Assembly: GCA_008933805.1 (NCBI GenBank)
Contig: WBUH01000004.1
Span: 1-64,000, forward strand
DNA length: 64,000 nucleotides
Direction of reading: 5' to 3'
From: Bacteroidota bacterium
GTDB lineage: Bacteria > Bacteroidota > Bacteroidia > UBA8524
Below, one piece after another: positions 27,918-38,300 of this stretch (the first letter of the stretch is position 1; the number at the start of each line of letters is the position of its first letter). The notes under the pieces are model-generated. The model saw only the letters and a program-made list of their open reading frames with translations, had not been told where the DNA came from and did not search any database. The position numbers and the translations under genes are program-made.

Positions 27918-27959
27918 AAAACACGAAAGGCGCAACAACTGTTGCGCCTTTCGTGTTTT
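27918..27959. terminator. Strong bidirectional terminator
   Basis: Perfect 20-base stem (27918-27937 with 27940-27959) with AAAA/TTTT at its base and a 2-base apparent loop, between the convergent pyk and M16 genes. Confidence 0.9.
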
Positions 27960-27976
27960 ATACATAACCCTAACAA

Positions 27977-30913
27977 TTAATACCCGTACACATCTTGCAG
28001 GGTTAGTTCTATTACGGTTCCGTATTTTTTAAGTTGCTCTAAGTTTATCAAGTCTTTTGAACCTATCAGACAGATAGCAAAGTTTTGGTTGGCAAAGGCT
28101 TGCTTTTGCATTTCGGCAATTTTTTCAGCAGTTACCTTATCCAAGGTCTCATATACTAATTGGTTAACGGGTTTGTTAAGTCCCAGTTTTTGGGCGCGGT
28201 TGCTTTCTTCCAACAAACGTTGGCCGGTGATACGTTCTGATTCTATTTGCTTACGTACCGAGGCACGGGGTAAATCGGCCACAAAACGGTCGTTGGGTAC
28301 AGAGTCCATAAGGGCTTTCATACCGTCCATAGCTGCCAATAGTTTATCAGCCTGTGTACCTATGTATGCACTTACAAAGGCAGGTTTATCGCTTGCAGCA
28401 GGGGTGGCCACATACGCATTGGCTGAGTATGCCAGTGCCTTAGACTCGCGGATGGTTTGGAATACCAAACTATACATACCACTGCCAAAGTACTCGTTGT
28501 AAACATTAGCCACCGCTATGTTTTCATTGCTAAAGTTTTTGATGGGGCGTTCCCATATAATTTCAGCCTGCACCATATCGTACGGTACAAAGTATATCAC
28601 CGGTTTTTGAGGCTGCACGGCTTCAAACTTCTTAGCCTTTGGCAGTTTTTTAAGTTTCTTTTCTACCTTTAATACGCTTGCAGCTTTCTCGGCCAGTTGC
28701 TCTTGGCTCATAGGACCGTAGTACCATACGTTGTGTTTAAAACGCAACAGGCTGTTTAGCTTCTCTTGCAAATCGGCAGCCTTTTGTTTTTTAAGTTCGG
28801 CAATGGGTACCAGTGTAGTAAAAGGATTGTTTTTTCCGCCATAACGTGCATAGTTGCGCAATGCCCTGCGCAGTAATACATTTTTGTTGGTTTTAGCATC
28901 CTCGCGGGTCTTTTGTATATCAGCCACAAGGTTTTGCCAAGTGGTTTCTTCAACTTTAGCGGTAGTAAAAATTTCATTTAACAGGGCGTAAGCCTTATCA
29001 AAATTCTTGCTCAAACCGCGCAAGTATATGTAGCTTTCTTCGGCTTCGGCAACAAAACCAAACTCACAAGCAAGGTTAAAAAATTCACGGCTCAGCTGTT
29101 CATTGGTTTTGGTTGCAGTGGCTATGTAGGGCATATAATCTGCAAAGTGTTGCAACCATGGATCGTTTAAGGTACCCATATCAAACCTTATCTGCAGGTT
29201 AAAATAGTCAGTTTCAGCATTGGCAACGTAGTTCAGTTTCACCACACGTTTGCCTTTACCAAACGCGGTTACTACTAAATCTTTGGTAAAATCAGGGAAT
29301 ACTGCCTGCAAAGGGCTCACTTGCTCTGCATACAGTTTACGGGCAAAATGACTTTGTGCTTCGCGGTTCGTTTCGATAGGTGTAATTACAGGCTTAGGTA
29401 CCTTTTGTATCGCGGTGTCTTTGCCCATTACCTTGTAAACAGTGGTACGTTTTTGCGGAGTATAGGTGCGGTTTGCAAAGTCAATAATATCCTGCTTGGT
29501 TAGTTTAGCCAATCGTTCAGGCATATCTACTACGTCTTTCCACTCTTGCCCAAACACAAAAGCATCTAACATTTGGTTGCAACGGGCATAGTTGTCGTTA
29601 AATGATGTAGCTCGGTTAAGCCTCAGGTTCTCAACAATGGCCGACATAATTGCATCGTCAAACTCGCCGCGCTTCAATTTCTCAAGCTCGTCAAGCAGCA
29701 AATTGCGGCAGTCTTGAAGGCTTTGCCCCTCTTTGGGGGTTGCCATAAAGTAGTGCATACTGAAATCGTTCATCAACAAGGGCGAACACACAGCATACTG
29801 TAGTTTTTGGGCTTTGTTAAGGTTAATATCCAACATACCCGCTTGCGAGTTGGCCAGTATCATATCTGTCATGTACAACAACAGCGCCTCTTGGCTGGAT
29901 GCTTTTGAGGTACGGTATCCTAAAAATACTTTTTCTTCTTTAGGTCCAACAACGGTATACTCTTGGTCAGCGGGAGCCATTGCAAAGAGGTCGGCGCCTT
30001 CGGGTACCAGCATTGCAGTAGAGGCTGCCCCTGATGGAAGTTGTCCCAAATATTTGTCAATCAGTTGGATGGTTTGATCGGGGTCAAAATCGCCCGAAAT
30101 TATCAAAGCCATGTTGTCGGCTTTGTAGAATTTATCGTAAAACTCGCGGATTTTAACCAACGAAGGATTTTTAAGGTGCTCAACCGTACCAATGGTGGTT
30201 TGTGTTCCGTAGGGGTGATTATAAAATACCCCTGCCATCAAAGCATCGTAGGCTTTGTCGTTGTCGTTATCAAGGCTGATGTTCTTCTCTTCGTACACGG
30301 CTTCCAACTCGGTATGAAACAGGCGGAACACAGGGTGCAAGAAACGGTCAGTCTCGATTTTCAGCCATCTTTCAAGCTGATTGGTAGGTATATTATTAAT
30401 ATACACCGTTTGGTCGGTGCTGGTAAATGCGTTGGTTCCGGTAGCACCTATGTATTGCATCATACGGTCGTACTCATTGGCAATGGCAATTTTAGAAGCC
30501 AGGTATGATACTGAGTCTATCAGCTTATACAACTCTACCCGCTTTACACTATCGGTAGTTTGGGCATACAAGCCGTAATACGCTTCTATCTTACTTAAGA
30601 AGAATTTTTCACCGCCGTATGATTTGGTACCGAAGCTTTCGGTGCCTTTAAACAATAAGTGTTCAAGGTAATGCGCCAAACCTGTATTGTCGTAGGGGTC
30701 GTTTTTGCTACCCGCACGCACGGCTATCATGGTTTGTATCTGAGGGGCGTTTTTGTTTACGCTCATCATCACTGTAAGGCCATTGGGCAATCTGTAAACG
30801 CGGGTTTTATAAGGGTCGGAAGGTAACTCGGCAAATCCGTATTGGCCTTGCGCCGCAAACGGCAGGGAAACTATAAACCCTATAACGATAACAAGTAGGT
30901 TTCTGATTTTCAT
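27977..30913 (-). CDS. M16-family zinc metallopeptidase, two-unit form
   Basis: 978 residues with a signal peptide (LLVIVIGFIVSLPFAA). The inverted zinc motif HYLEH is at 81-85, with the distal Glu in ELEAVYEEKN about 75 residues on. A second M16 unit in the C-terminal half lacks the motif, as in pitrilysin-type clamshells where only the first half is catalytic. Likely a periplasmic peptidase that degrades small peptides. Confidence 0.9.
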   Translation of the reverse strand: MKIRNLLVIVIGFIVSLPFAAQGQYGFAELPSDPYKTRVYRLPNGLTVMMSVNKNAPQIQTMIAVRAGSKNDPYDNTGLAHYLEHLLFKGTESFGTKSYGGEKFFLSKIEAYYGLYAQTTDSVKRVELYKLIDSVSYLASKIAIANEYDRMMQYIGATGTNAFTSTDQTVYINNIPTNQLERWLKIETDRFLHPVFRLFHTELEAVYEEKNISLDNDNDKAYDALMAGVFYNHPYGTQTTIGTVEHLKNPSLVKIREFYDKFYKADNMALIISGDFDPDQTIQLIDKYLGQLPSGAASTAMLVPEGADLFAMAPADQEYTVVGPKEEKVFLGYRTSKASSQEALLLYMTDMILANSQAGMLDINLNKAQKLQYAVCSPLLMNDFSMHYFMATPKEGQSLQDCRNLLLDELEKLKRGEFDDAIMSAIVENLRLNRATSFNDNYARCNQMLDAFVFGQEWKDVVDMPERLAKLTKQDIIDFANRTYTPQKRTTVYKVMGKDTAIQKVPKPVITPIETNREAQSHFARKLYAEQVSPLQAVFPDFTKDLVVTAFGKGKRVVKLNYVANAETDYFNLQIRFDMGTLNDPWLQHFADYMPYIATATKTNEQLSREFFNLACEFGFVAEAEESYIYLRGLSKNFDKAYALLNEIFTTAKVEETTWQNLVADIQKTREDAKTNKNVLLRRALRNYARYGGKNNPFTTLVPIAELKKQKAADLQEKLNSLLRFKHNVWYYGPMSQEQLAEKAASVLKVEKKLKKLPKAKKFEAVQPQKPVIYFVPYDMVQAEIIWERPIKNFSNENIAVANVYNEYFGSGMYSLVFQTIRESKALAYSANAYVATPAASDKPAFVSAYIGTQADKLLAAMDGMKALMDSVPNDRFVADLPRASVRKQIESERITGQRLLEESNRAQKLGLNKPVNQLVYETLDKVTAEKIAEMQKQAFANQNFAICLIGSKDLINLEQLKKYGTVIELTLQDVYGY

Positions 30914-31041
30914 AAATTTTTGATGTATCGGGTTTGCAAATTAGTGGTTTTAACGGTAGGCTTCAAACGCTTACGGTTGTTTATTGCTCAGCAGGTTTTG
31001 TTTTGGCTGTTTTTTTTACGTTGAACAGACATGCAAAAAAT

Positions 31042-31069
31042 AAAAAAGCCCCCGCGAACACGCGGAGGC
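31042..31069 (-). terminator. Terminator of the first LruC gene
   Basis: On the minus strand GCCTCCGCG-tgtt-CGCGGGGGC followed by TTTTTT (one mismatch in the stem). Its sequence differs from the terminators of the other two LruC genes. Confidence 0.8.
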
Positions 31070-31107
31070 TATATGAAAAACTAAACACTACCGATTGTAG
31101 TCTCTTA

Positions 31108-33315
31108 TTAATTAGGGGTGTAAATACTGCTGTTGTTGCGGTTACCGGGGTTGTTTGAATACCAGTTGGTAAATGAAGTACCGCCTGATACTGCCCAATC
31201 ATCAAAGTAATTGTAGGCTGATGTTACCGATGAACGCTCAACAGGGTAGTTGAAATCAACCGGAAGTGATATTGCCCAAGGCATACCGTTGGCTGTTTTG
31301 TAGAACACATTACCACTTACATTGGTACGGTCTTGTGCGGTGCCGAACAAACTGGTGGTTGCCAAATCGGTTGGACGCATATTACCCAAGTGAACTTCGT
31401 ATCCGCGACGTTTGTTAGTCATGATGAAGGGGTTAAAGTCACCTATCTCCAACTTGCTGTCTACTATCGGGGTTGAGAAGCTGATGTTCACACGCATGGT
31501 ATCAGAAGTTCCTGTTCCGTTAGCTTGAATAGTGTTGAAGAATGAACCTGCTGCACGTTGCAACGATGGCTCAGGTGAATCAAAGCATACGATTACTGCT
31601 TTGCTTTGACCTGCTTCGGTATTGTTTGCATTACGGGTGATGTAGCTGCGTACCAATGTTTGGCCGGTTACGCTGGCAACATCTGAAGGAACCAATTCAT
31701 CCAACTGGAAACCGAAACCGTTATCAAACGAAGCTCCGATAGCTTTTACTTTCATCTTCACTTTATAGTCAACCACTTTGTTGCTGGCATTCAATACTTT
31801 TTGGATGTTATAAGCCAACACAAGGTCGTTATAGTCATAGTCACCGGTTGCAGGCCACAAGTCTTCAAAAGCAAGGGTTGCAGTAGTGGTGGCTGATGGG
31901 TAGTAGCTGTTAAAGGCACGAGCCGGGTCGTTAGGGTATTCATCTTGAGCGTCAGCAACACCGTCGCTGTCAGCATCTTGAATAGCTGGCTGACCGAAAC
32001 CACCGGGGAAACAAGTGCTGCTGGCAATATAACCTGTACAGCTAATTGCAGCAGGAGATGATACGGTACCGTTGTTGGTTTCAACACCGTTGCTATCGCA
32101 AAGGTCTAACTTACCTTTAAGCCTACCGCTGCTGTTAATGGTAGTGTTACCGGTAACTTTCAACTTGCTGCGGTTGGTTCCTGTACCTTCAATCTCATCG
32201 TTCACCATCAGGCTGGCAGCGTATAAAGCTGAACCGTTATCCAAGTACGTTTTACCGTTGTTGTTTACTGTGTATTGGCCACCTACTTTAACAAAGCTGT
32301 AGTTATACAATTTGTCGTTGTTGTTATAGGTTTGTTTCACCCACAAGAAACAGTAGTTTTTCACTTCACCGTTGTTGTTGTTGTTCATAATACCGTTAAC
32401 AGTGGTGTAGTGGTAGTTTTTAAATTTCTTGTTTACGTTAAAGTTGCTGCTAATGTTCAAAGTACCGTAGTTCTTCAAATCACCATCAGAGTTAATGCTC
32501 AAATCACCGTTTACATAAAATTTACCGTGGTTCTCGCAAGTACCGTTCAATGCTATTGAACCTGAAGTACTCAAGCTGTCGCTCCAGTTTTTAAAGGTAA
32601 CGTTGTTACTGTTACAGTTAATGTTGCTAAACTGCAGGATAGTGTTTTCAAGAATGTATGCAGCACCGCTACCTTCAATAGTAAGGCCTGAGCTGCTACC
32701 GCTTGCGCATATTTTGGCAACACCGCCGCCACGTACTGTAATACTACCGGTGATAGAACCAGTAAACGATACTGTTTCGCCGTTGTTTACAATCTCGTTG
32801 CTGCTAAGGTTGTTTACCACACGGGTATGGCCGCTTGAGCAGTTCATACCACTACCAGACTTTTGGAAAGTATATTTACCATCATCGGGAGCGCCTGTAA
32901 AAGTGGCTGCTACAAATTTGTTAGCTTTAACTTTTTCATATTCGCTGCTGCCATCTTCGTTTATTTTCTCAATAAAAATGTAATCTTCAGAAGCAGGTAC
33001 ACGTATTTTAGTGCTGTACTCATAAGTAGTAGCATCAGTAATACCGGTTGCTATTACAGCTTCTGTGCTAGGTACTTCGGTATAAATTTTCACTACATAC
33101 CTTTCACCGGGGCGACTTGGATTTGCAATTGCCACACGAATGCTAAGTTCTTTCTCGGTTTCAAAGTTGAAGTTAGCGGGCACAACTAGGTCTTTGGCTT
33201 CGATTTTTACTTCGCCGCCTGGATTTGTAGTTTGGTTTCCGGGATTATCCTTCTTACAACTCATTAAACCCATTAGAAGCGCTATTGGCATCAATGAGAG
33301 TTTGGTTAATTTCAT
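31108..33315 (-). CDS. LruC-domain lipoprotein, paralogue 1
   Basis: 735 residues. Lipoprotein signal ending LMSCKKDN, a beta-rich domain (about 40-150), a central low-complexity region (about 165-400) of Asn/Gly-rich repeats such as LKNYGTLNISSNFNV and NYSFVKVGG that look like a beta-solenoid, a calcium-binding type 3 repeat (DADSDGVADAQDEYPND), then the LruC domain (FEDLWPATGDYDYNDLVLAY) to the end. Named for Leptospira LruC. It is predicted to be surface or outer-membrane associated. Own -7 box and terminator. Confidence 0.9.
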   Translation of the reverse strand: MKLTKLSLMPIALLMGLMSCKKDNPGNQTTNPGGEVKIEAKDLVVPANFNFETEKELSIRVAIANPSRPGERYVVKIYTEVPSTEAVIATGITDATTYEYSTKIRVPASEDYIFIEKINEDGSSEYEKVKANKFVAATFTGAPDDGKYTFQKSGSGMNCSSGHTRVVNNLSSNEIVNNGETVSFTGSITGSITVRGGGVAKICASGSSSGLTIEGSGAAYILENTILQFSNINCNSNNVTFKNWSDSLSTSGSIALNGTCENHGKFYVNGDLSINSDGDLKNYGTLNISSNFNVNKKFKNYHYTTVNGIMNNNNNGEVKNYCFLWVKQTYNNNDKLYNYSFVKVGGQYTVNNNGKTYLDNGSALYAASLMVNDEIEGTGTNRSKLKVTGNTTINSSGRLKGKLDLCDSNGVETNNGTVSSPAAISCTGYIASSTCFPGGFGQPAIQDADSDGVADAQDEYPNDPARAFNSYYPSATTTATLAFEDLWPATGDYDYNDLVLAYNIQKVLNASNKVVDYKVKMKVKAIGASFDNGFGFQLDELVPSDVASVTGQTLVRSYITRNANNTEAGQSKAVIVCFDSPEPSLQRAAGSFFNTIQANGTGTSDTMRVNISFSTPIVDSKLEIGDFNPFIMTNKRRGYEVHLGNMRPTDLATTSLFGTAQDRTNVSGNVFYKTANGMPWAISLPVDFNYPVERSSVTSAYNYFDDWAVSGGTSFTNWYSNNPGNRNNSSIYTPN

Positions 33316-33346
33316 AATCGGTTTTTTTTAGTCTGATTTTACAATA

Positions 33347-33354
33347 CAAATGTA
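33347..33354 (-). promoter_or_regulatory. -7 box of LruC paralogue 1
   Basis: TACATTTG on the minus strand, 31 bases before the start codon; matches TAnnTTTG. No TTG at the usual distance. Confidence 0.4.
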
Positions 33355-33516
33355 CTTTGCCTGATATTATATAGAGTGTCTTTTTAAACCAGTGGGGGCT
33401 TTTTTATGCGAACGGCGGATTTACACTTTTGAAACAGTACCTCCATTGATAACACTTATGCGAACCTATTTTATTAAATTTTAAATGGATTTATTTTTAA
33501 TATCCCCTAAAAAACC

Positions 33517-33541
33517 AAAAGCCCCTAAAACAGGGGCTTTT
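33517..33541 (-). terminator. Terminator of LruC paralogue 2
   Basis: AAAAGCCCCT (33517-33526) with AGGGGCTTTT (33532-33541), T-rich beyond on the minus strand. Same stem core as the terminator at 35990-36010. Confidence 0.85.
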
Positions 33542-33571
33542 GTATGATGAAAATTAAACACTGTACTACTA

Positions 33572-35785
33572 TTAATGAGGGGTGTATATGCTACTGTTAT
33601 TACGGTTACCGGGATTGCTTGAGTACCAGTTGGTATACGAGGTACCGCCTGATAATGCCCAATCATCAAAGTAATTGTAGGCTGATGTTACCGATGAACG
33701 TTCAACAGGGTAGCTATAATCTACAGGTAGCGATATTGCCCAAGGCATACCGTTAGCTGTTTTATAAAAAATGTTTCCGCTTACGTTGGTACGGTCTTGT
33801 GCGGTACCAAACAAGCTGGTGGTTGCCAAATCGGTTGGGCGCATATTACCTAAGTGAACTTCGTATCCGCGGCGTTTGTTTGTTATGATAAAGGGGTTAA
33901 AGTCACCTATCTCCAATTTGCTGTCTACTATCGGACTGGCAAAATTCACATTCACACGAATGGTATCAGAAGTACCTGTTCCGTTAGCTTGAATGGTGTT
34001 GAAGAACGAACCTGCTGCACGTTGCAACGATGGCTCTGGTGAGTCGAAGCATACAATTACTGCTTTGCTTTGACCGGCTTCGGTATTGTTTGCACTGCGG
34101 GTAATATAGTTACGGATAAACACTTGTCCGGTTACGCTGGCAACATCTGAAGGGACTAATTCATCCAACTGGAAACCGAAGCCGTTATCAAACGAAGCAC
34201 CAATTGCTTTTACTTTCATCTTCACTTTATAGTCAACCACTTTGTTGCTTGCGTTTAGCACTTTTTGAATGTTGTAAGCCAACACAAGGTCGTTATAATC
34301 ATAGTCACCGGTTGCAGGCCACAAGTCTTCAAAAGCAAGGGTTGCAGTAGTGGTGGCTGATGGGTAGTAGCTGTTAAAGGCACGAGCCGGGTCGTTAGGG
34401 TATTCATCTTGAGCATCAGCAACACCGTCGCTGTCTGCATCTTGTACTACTACTACACCAAAACCTTCAGTATTACAGGTTGAAACGGGTATTGTACCGG
34501 TACAGCTTAATGCTGCAGGTGATGATATTGTACCGTTGTTAGTTTCAACACCGTTGCTGTCGCAAAGGTCAAGTTTACCTTTAAGCTTACCATTTGTGTT
34601 TATGGTAGTGGTGCTGCTTACTTTAAACTTGCTGCGGTTGGTTCCGGTACCTTCCATTTCTTTATTAAGCGTTAGGTTTTTCACCGAAATCAAAGCACCG
34701 TTATCCAAATAGGTATCACCGCTGCTGGTTTGGGTATAGGTAAGCCCTACCTTAATAAATGAGTAGTTTGTCAGGTCTCCGTTGTTTGTAAGATTCTGAT
34801 TAACCCACAAGTAGCAATAGTTTTTAAAATCAGCATTTGCGTTGTTATCCATCGTACCGTTAATGGTAATTTGATGGTAGTTGGTAAATTTCTTATCAAC
34901 GTTAAAATTGCCGGTGGCTTTAATGATACCATAATTTTTCATGTCCCCGTTTGAGTTGATATTCAAATCACCGTTCACATACATTTTACCGTGGTTTTCA
35001 ATAATACCGTTCATTGAGATGGTACCACCGGTAGTGATGCTGTCGCTCCAGTTTTTAATAGTGGTGTTGCTGCCATTTGTGTTTAGGTTTGACAGGCTGA
35101 TAATGGTATTTTCAAGAATGTATGCTGTAGCGTTACCGTTCATAGTAAGACCTGTAATGCTTCCGCTACCGCATATTTTTATAGTACCGCCACCATTAAT
35201 AGTGATGCTACCGTTTAGTGTTCCTGTAAAACAAACTGTTTCGTTATTACCCACCGTTGCGCTGCCGCTAAGGTTGTTTACAGTGCGAGTACATCCTGTA
35301 TTACAGGTCATACCGCTACCTGATTTCTGGAAGGTGTATTTACCGTCATCAGGCGCACCTGTAAAAGTAGCCGCCACAAATTTGTTGGCTTTTACTTTCT
35401 CAAATTGGCTGCTGCCGTCTTCGTTTATTTTCTCGATAAAGATATAGTCTTCAGAAGCAGGTACACGTATTTTGGTGCTGTACTCGTAGGTAGTAGCATC
35501 AGTAATACCGGTTGCAATTACCGCACCTGTTGATGGCACCTCAGTGTACACCTTCACTACATACCTTGCCCCTTGATGGGTAGGATTTGCAATGGCTACA
35601 CGAATGCTTAGTTCTTTTTCAGTTTCAAAGTTGAATTTGGCTGGTACAACAAGGTCTTTAGCTTCAATTGTAACTTCTCCTCCGGGAGTTGTGGTGTTAT
35701 TATCGCCGGGGTTGTCCTTTTTACAGCTCATTAAACCCATAAGCAATATGGCAACAGGTAATGATGCGGCCCTAAATAGTTTCAT
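33572..35785 (-). CDS. LruC-domain lipoprotein, paralogue 2
   Basis: 737 residues from ATG 35785; an upstream in-frame ATG at 35815 would overlap the -7 box TACCTTTG (35820-35813), so the later start is preferred and gives a lipoprotein signal ending LMSCKKDN. Same layout as paralogue 1: N-terminal domain, divergent Asn/Gly-rich solenoid centre, type 3 repeat, LruC domain. DNA is identical to paralogue 1 over 116 bases (34299-34414 against 31835-31950) but less alike on either side, pointing to gene conversion. Confidence 0.9.
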   Translation of the reverse strand: MKLFRAASLPVAILLMGLMSCKKDNPGDNNTTTPGGEVTIEAKDLVVPAKFNFETEKELSIRVAIANPTHQGARYVVKVYTEVPSTGAVIATGITDATTYEYSTKIRVPASEDYIFIEKINEDGSSQFEKVKANKFVAATFTGAPDDGKYTFQKSGSGMTCNTGCTRTVNNLSGSATVGNNETVCFTGTLNGSITINGGGTIKICGSGSITGLTMNGNATAYILENTIISLSNLNTNGSNTTIKNWSDSITTGGTISMNGIIENHGKMYVNGDLNINSNGDMKNYGIIKATGNFNVDKKFTNYHQITINGTMDNNANADFKNYCYLWVNQNLTNNGDLTNYSFIKVGLTYTQTSSGDTYLDNGALISVKNLTLNKEMEGTGTNRSKFKVSSTTTINTNGKLKGKLDLCDSNGVETNNGTISSPAALSCTGTIPVSTCNTEGFGVVVVQDADSDGVADAQDEYPNDPARAFNSYYPSATTTATLAFEDLWPATGDYDYNDLVLAYNIQKVLNASNKVVDYKVKMKVKAIGASFDNGFGFQLDELVPSDVASVTGQVFIRNYITRSANNTEAGQSKAVIVCFDSPEPSLQRAAGSFFNTIQANGTGTSDTIRVNVNFASPIVDSKLEIGDFNPFIITNKRRGYEVHLGNMRPTDLATTSLFGTAQDRTNVSGNIFYKTANGMPWAISLPVDYSYPVERSSVTSAYNYFDDWALSGGTSYTNWYSSNPGNRNNSSIYTPH

Positions 35786-35812
35786 CAGTATAGTATTATT
35801 AAATAGTAATAG

Positions 35813-35820
35813 CAAAGGTA
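35813..35820 (-). promoter_or_regulatory. -7 box of LruC paralogue 2
   Basis: TACCTTTG on the minus strand, 27 bases before the chosen start codon. Confidence 0.4.
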
Positions 35821-35989
35821 TTATGATGATTTATTTGAATGCGGAAATTTAAATAAATGGCCGTTTTTTTATGCGAGTGGAGGAGTTATGATGTTGAAAT
35901 AAACCCCCGCTAAAAACACTTATCCGGGTGTCATTTTCTTCGTTTTCAATAGCGAAGCGTTAATATGAATGGTGGGGAGAAAAACAAAA

Positions 35990-36010
35990 AAAGCCCCTAA
36001 AAGGGGCTTT
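35990..36010 (-). terminator. Terminator of LruC paralogue 3
   Basis: AAAGCCCCT (35990-35998) with AGGGGCTTT (36002-36010), followed on the minus strand by a T-rich run. Confidence 0.85.
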
Positions 36011-36040
36011 CGTAAAATTAAACACTATCTATACGTGGTG

Positions 36041-38263
36041 TTAGTTAGGTGTGTAAAGACTGCTTGTGTTACGGTTACCGGGGTTTTCAGTATACCAGTC
36101 TGTATGCGTAGTACCGCCTGATACTGCCCAATCATCAAAATAGTTGTAGGCAGTTGTTACTGATGTACGTTCAACAGGGTAGGTAAAATCTACAGGTAAT
36201 GATATAGCCCAAGGCATACCGTTGGCTGTTTTGTAGAATATGTTGCCGCTAACGTTAGTACGGTCTTGCACGGTGCCAAACAAACTGGTGGTTGCCAAGT
36301 CTGTAGGGCGCATATTACCCAAGTGTACTTCGTATCCACGGCGTTTGTTAGTCATAATAAAGGGATTAAAGTCCCCAATTTCCAACTTGCTGTCAACCAC
36401 AGGGCTTGAGAAGTTTATGTTCACTCTGATTGTATCCGATGTTCCTGTTGGGTTCGCTTGGATGGTATTGAACATTGAGCCTGAAGGACGTTGCAACGAT
36501 GGTTCGGGTGAGTCGTAGCAGATAATAACAGCTTTGCTTTGACCTGCTTCGGTATTGTTAGCATTGCGGGTAATGTAGCTGCGCACCAAAACTTGGCCGG
36601 TTACGCTGGCTACATCAGAGGGTACCAATTCATCCAATTGGAAACCGAAACCGTTATCGTACGATGCTCCAATAGCACGAACTTTCATTTTTATTTTGTA
36701 ATCCACTACTTTGTTATCGGCATTCAACACTTTTTGAATGTTGTAAGCAAGAATCAAGTCGTTATAGTCATAATCGCCTGTTGCTGGCCACAAGTCTTCA
36801 AAAGCAAGAGTAGCTGTAGTAGTAGCTGATGGATAGAAGCTATTAAATGCGCGGGTAGCATCGTTAGGATATTCATCTTGGGCATCAGCAACACCGTCGC
36901 TATCAGCATCCTGAATGGCAGGTTGTCCAAAACCTTCAGGATTACAGGTTGAAGGGGCTATATAGCCTGTGCAGCTTTGTGCCGCAGGTGAGTTAATACC
37001 GCCGTTAAGTGTTTCTATACCGTTGCTATCGCAGTAATCAATTTTGCCGTCAACATCACCGTTACTATTAATAGTAGAAGTAGTAGTAACTTTAATTTTG
37101 CTCCTGTTAGTACCTATACCTTCAATATTACCGTTAATTGTAATGTTTTTCACGCTCAACACAGCACCGTTATCCATTTCATGGGTACCGTTTGAGTTTT
37201 CGATGAAGGTTCCGCCCACTTTTATAAGTGAACTGTTATAAATATCTCCGTTGCTGTTTGTAAAATCACCGGTAACATTCAAATGGCAGTAGTTAAACAA
37301 TTCAGCAGTAGAGCTAACTGTCATAGCACCGCCCACTTTTAGTAAATCGTAGTTGTACACATAATCTAAGAATGAACCGCTTCCACTTATATTAAATAGG
37401 CCATAGTTTTTAACTTTAGATTGTGAGTTGGCACTAAACGCACCACCTACGTATAATCTTCCATAATTATGGAATTCGCCGGTAATGCTAACTGAACCGG
37501 AAAAAATTACGCTATCGCTCCAGCTTTTAAAAATGTTACTTGAACTATTAGCAGTATAGCTAGTAATGGTTAGTGCAGCACCTTCTAATATGTACACTTT
37601 ACCGGTTCCGGCAACTGTGATGCTTGATATAGTTCCGCTACCGCAAATTTTTGCAATACCGCCATTACCTACTGAAATTGTTGCGTTTGAAAGTGTTCCG
37701 GTATAACATTTTGTCTGTCCAGAACTGATAGATGAACTTCCGCTTAGGTTATTGGTAGTTGAAGTGCACCCTGAGCTGCAATTCATACCACTGCCTGATT
37801 TTTGGAAAGTGTATTTACCGTCGTTAGGGTCGCCGGTAAAGGTTGCAGCCACAAATTTGTTAGCTTTCACCTTTTCGTAGCGGCTGCTGCCGTCAGCATC
37901 TATCTTTTCAATGTAGATGTACTCTTCATAAGCTGGTACACGTATTTTAGTGCTGTATTCGTATGAAGTTGCACTAGTAATGCCTGTTGCAATAACGGCA
38001 CCTGTTGAAGGAACTTCTGAATATATTTTAATTACAAAACGCTCGCCTGCAAAACTTGGATTGGTAACAGCTACTCTTATAGTAAGTTCCTTTTCAGTTT
38101 CAAAGTTGAATTTTGCAGGAACAATAAGGTCTTTAGCCTCGATAATAACCTCGCCGCCCGGATTGGGATTATTGTTATTATTTGAATTATTATCCCGCTT
38201 ACAACTAGATAGTCCGGATAATAAAAGAACAGATAAAACCCCAGTAAAGATGATTGTTTTCAT
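36041..38263 (-). CDS. LruC-domain lipoprotein, paralogue 3
   Basis: 740 residues. Lipoprotein signal ending LSSCKRDN, same domain order as paralogues 1 and 2. The C-terminal LruC domain is close in protein sequence but the DNA carries many synonymous changes. The central repeats (VKNYGLFNISGSGSFLDYV, NSSLIKVGGTF) are the most divergent part. It is the outermost copy of the tandem trio. Confidence 0.9.
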   Translation of the reverse strand: MKTIIFTGVLSVLLLSGLSSCKRDNNSNNNNNPNPGGEVIIEAKDLIVPAKFNFETEKELTIRVAVTNPSFAGERFVIKIYSEVPSTGAVIATGITSATSYEYSTKIRVPAYEEYIYIEKIDADGSSRYEKVKANKFVAATFTGDPNDGKYTFQKSGSGMNCSSGCTSTTNNLSGSSSISSGQTKCYTGTLSNATISVGNGGIAKICGSGTISSITVAGTGKVYILEGAALTITSYTANSSSNIFKSWSDSVIFSGSVSITGEFHNYGRLYVGGAFSANSQSKVKNYGLFNISGSGSFLDYVYNYDLLKVGGAMTVSSTAELFNYCHLNVTGDFTNSNGDIYNSSLIKVGGTFIENSNGTHEMDNGAVLSVKNITINGNIEGIGTNRSKIKVTTTSTINSNGDVDGKIDYCDSNGIETLNGGINSPAAQSCTGYIAPSTCNPEGFGQPAIQDADSDGVADAQDEYPNDATRAFNSFYPSATTTATLAFEDLWPATGDYDYNDLILAYNIQKVLNADNKVVDYKIKMKVRAIGASYDNGFGFQLDELVPSDVASVTGQVLVRSYITRNANNTEAGQSKAVIICYDSPEPSLQRPSGSMFNTIQANPTGTSDTIRVNINFSSPVVDSKLEIGDFNPFIMTNKRRGYEVHLGNMRPTDLATTSLFGTVQDRTNVSGNIFYKTANGMPWAISLPVDFTYPVERTSVTTAYNYFDDWAVSGGTTHTDWYTENPGNRNTSSLYTPN

Positions 38264-38300
38264 ACGAAATAGTTAAATATAGCAGTTGCTTTGTTACGTT

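Noticed and set aside
31108-38263. Repetitive centres as a CRISPR or tandem-repeat locus
   Set aside because: Repeats are protein-level, imperfect and in frame; no regular spacer-repeat pattern.
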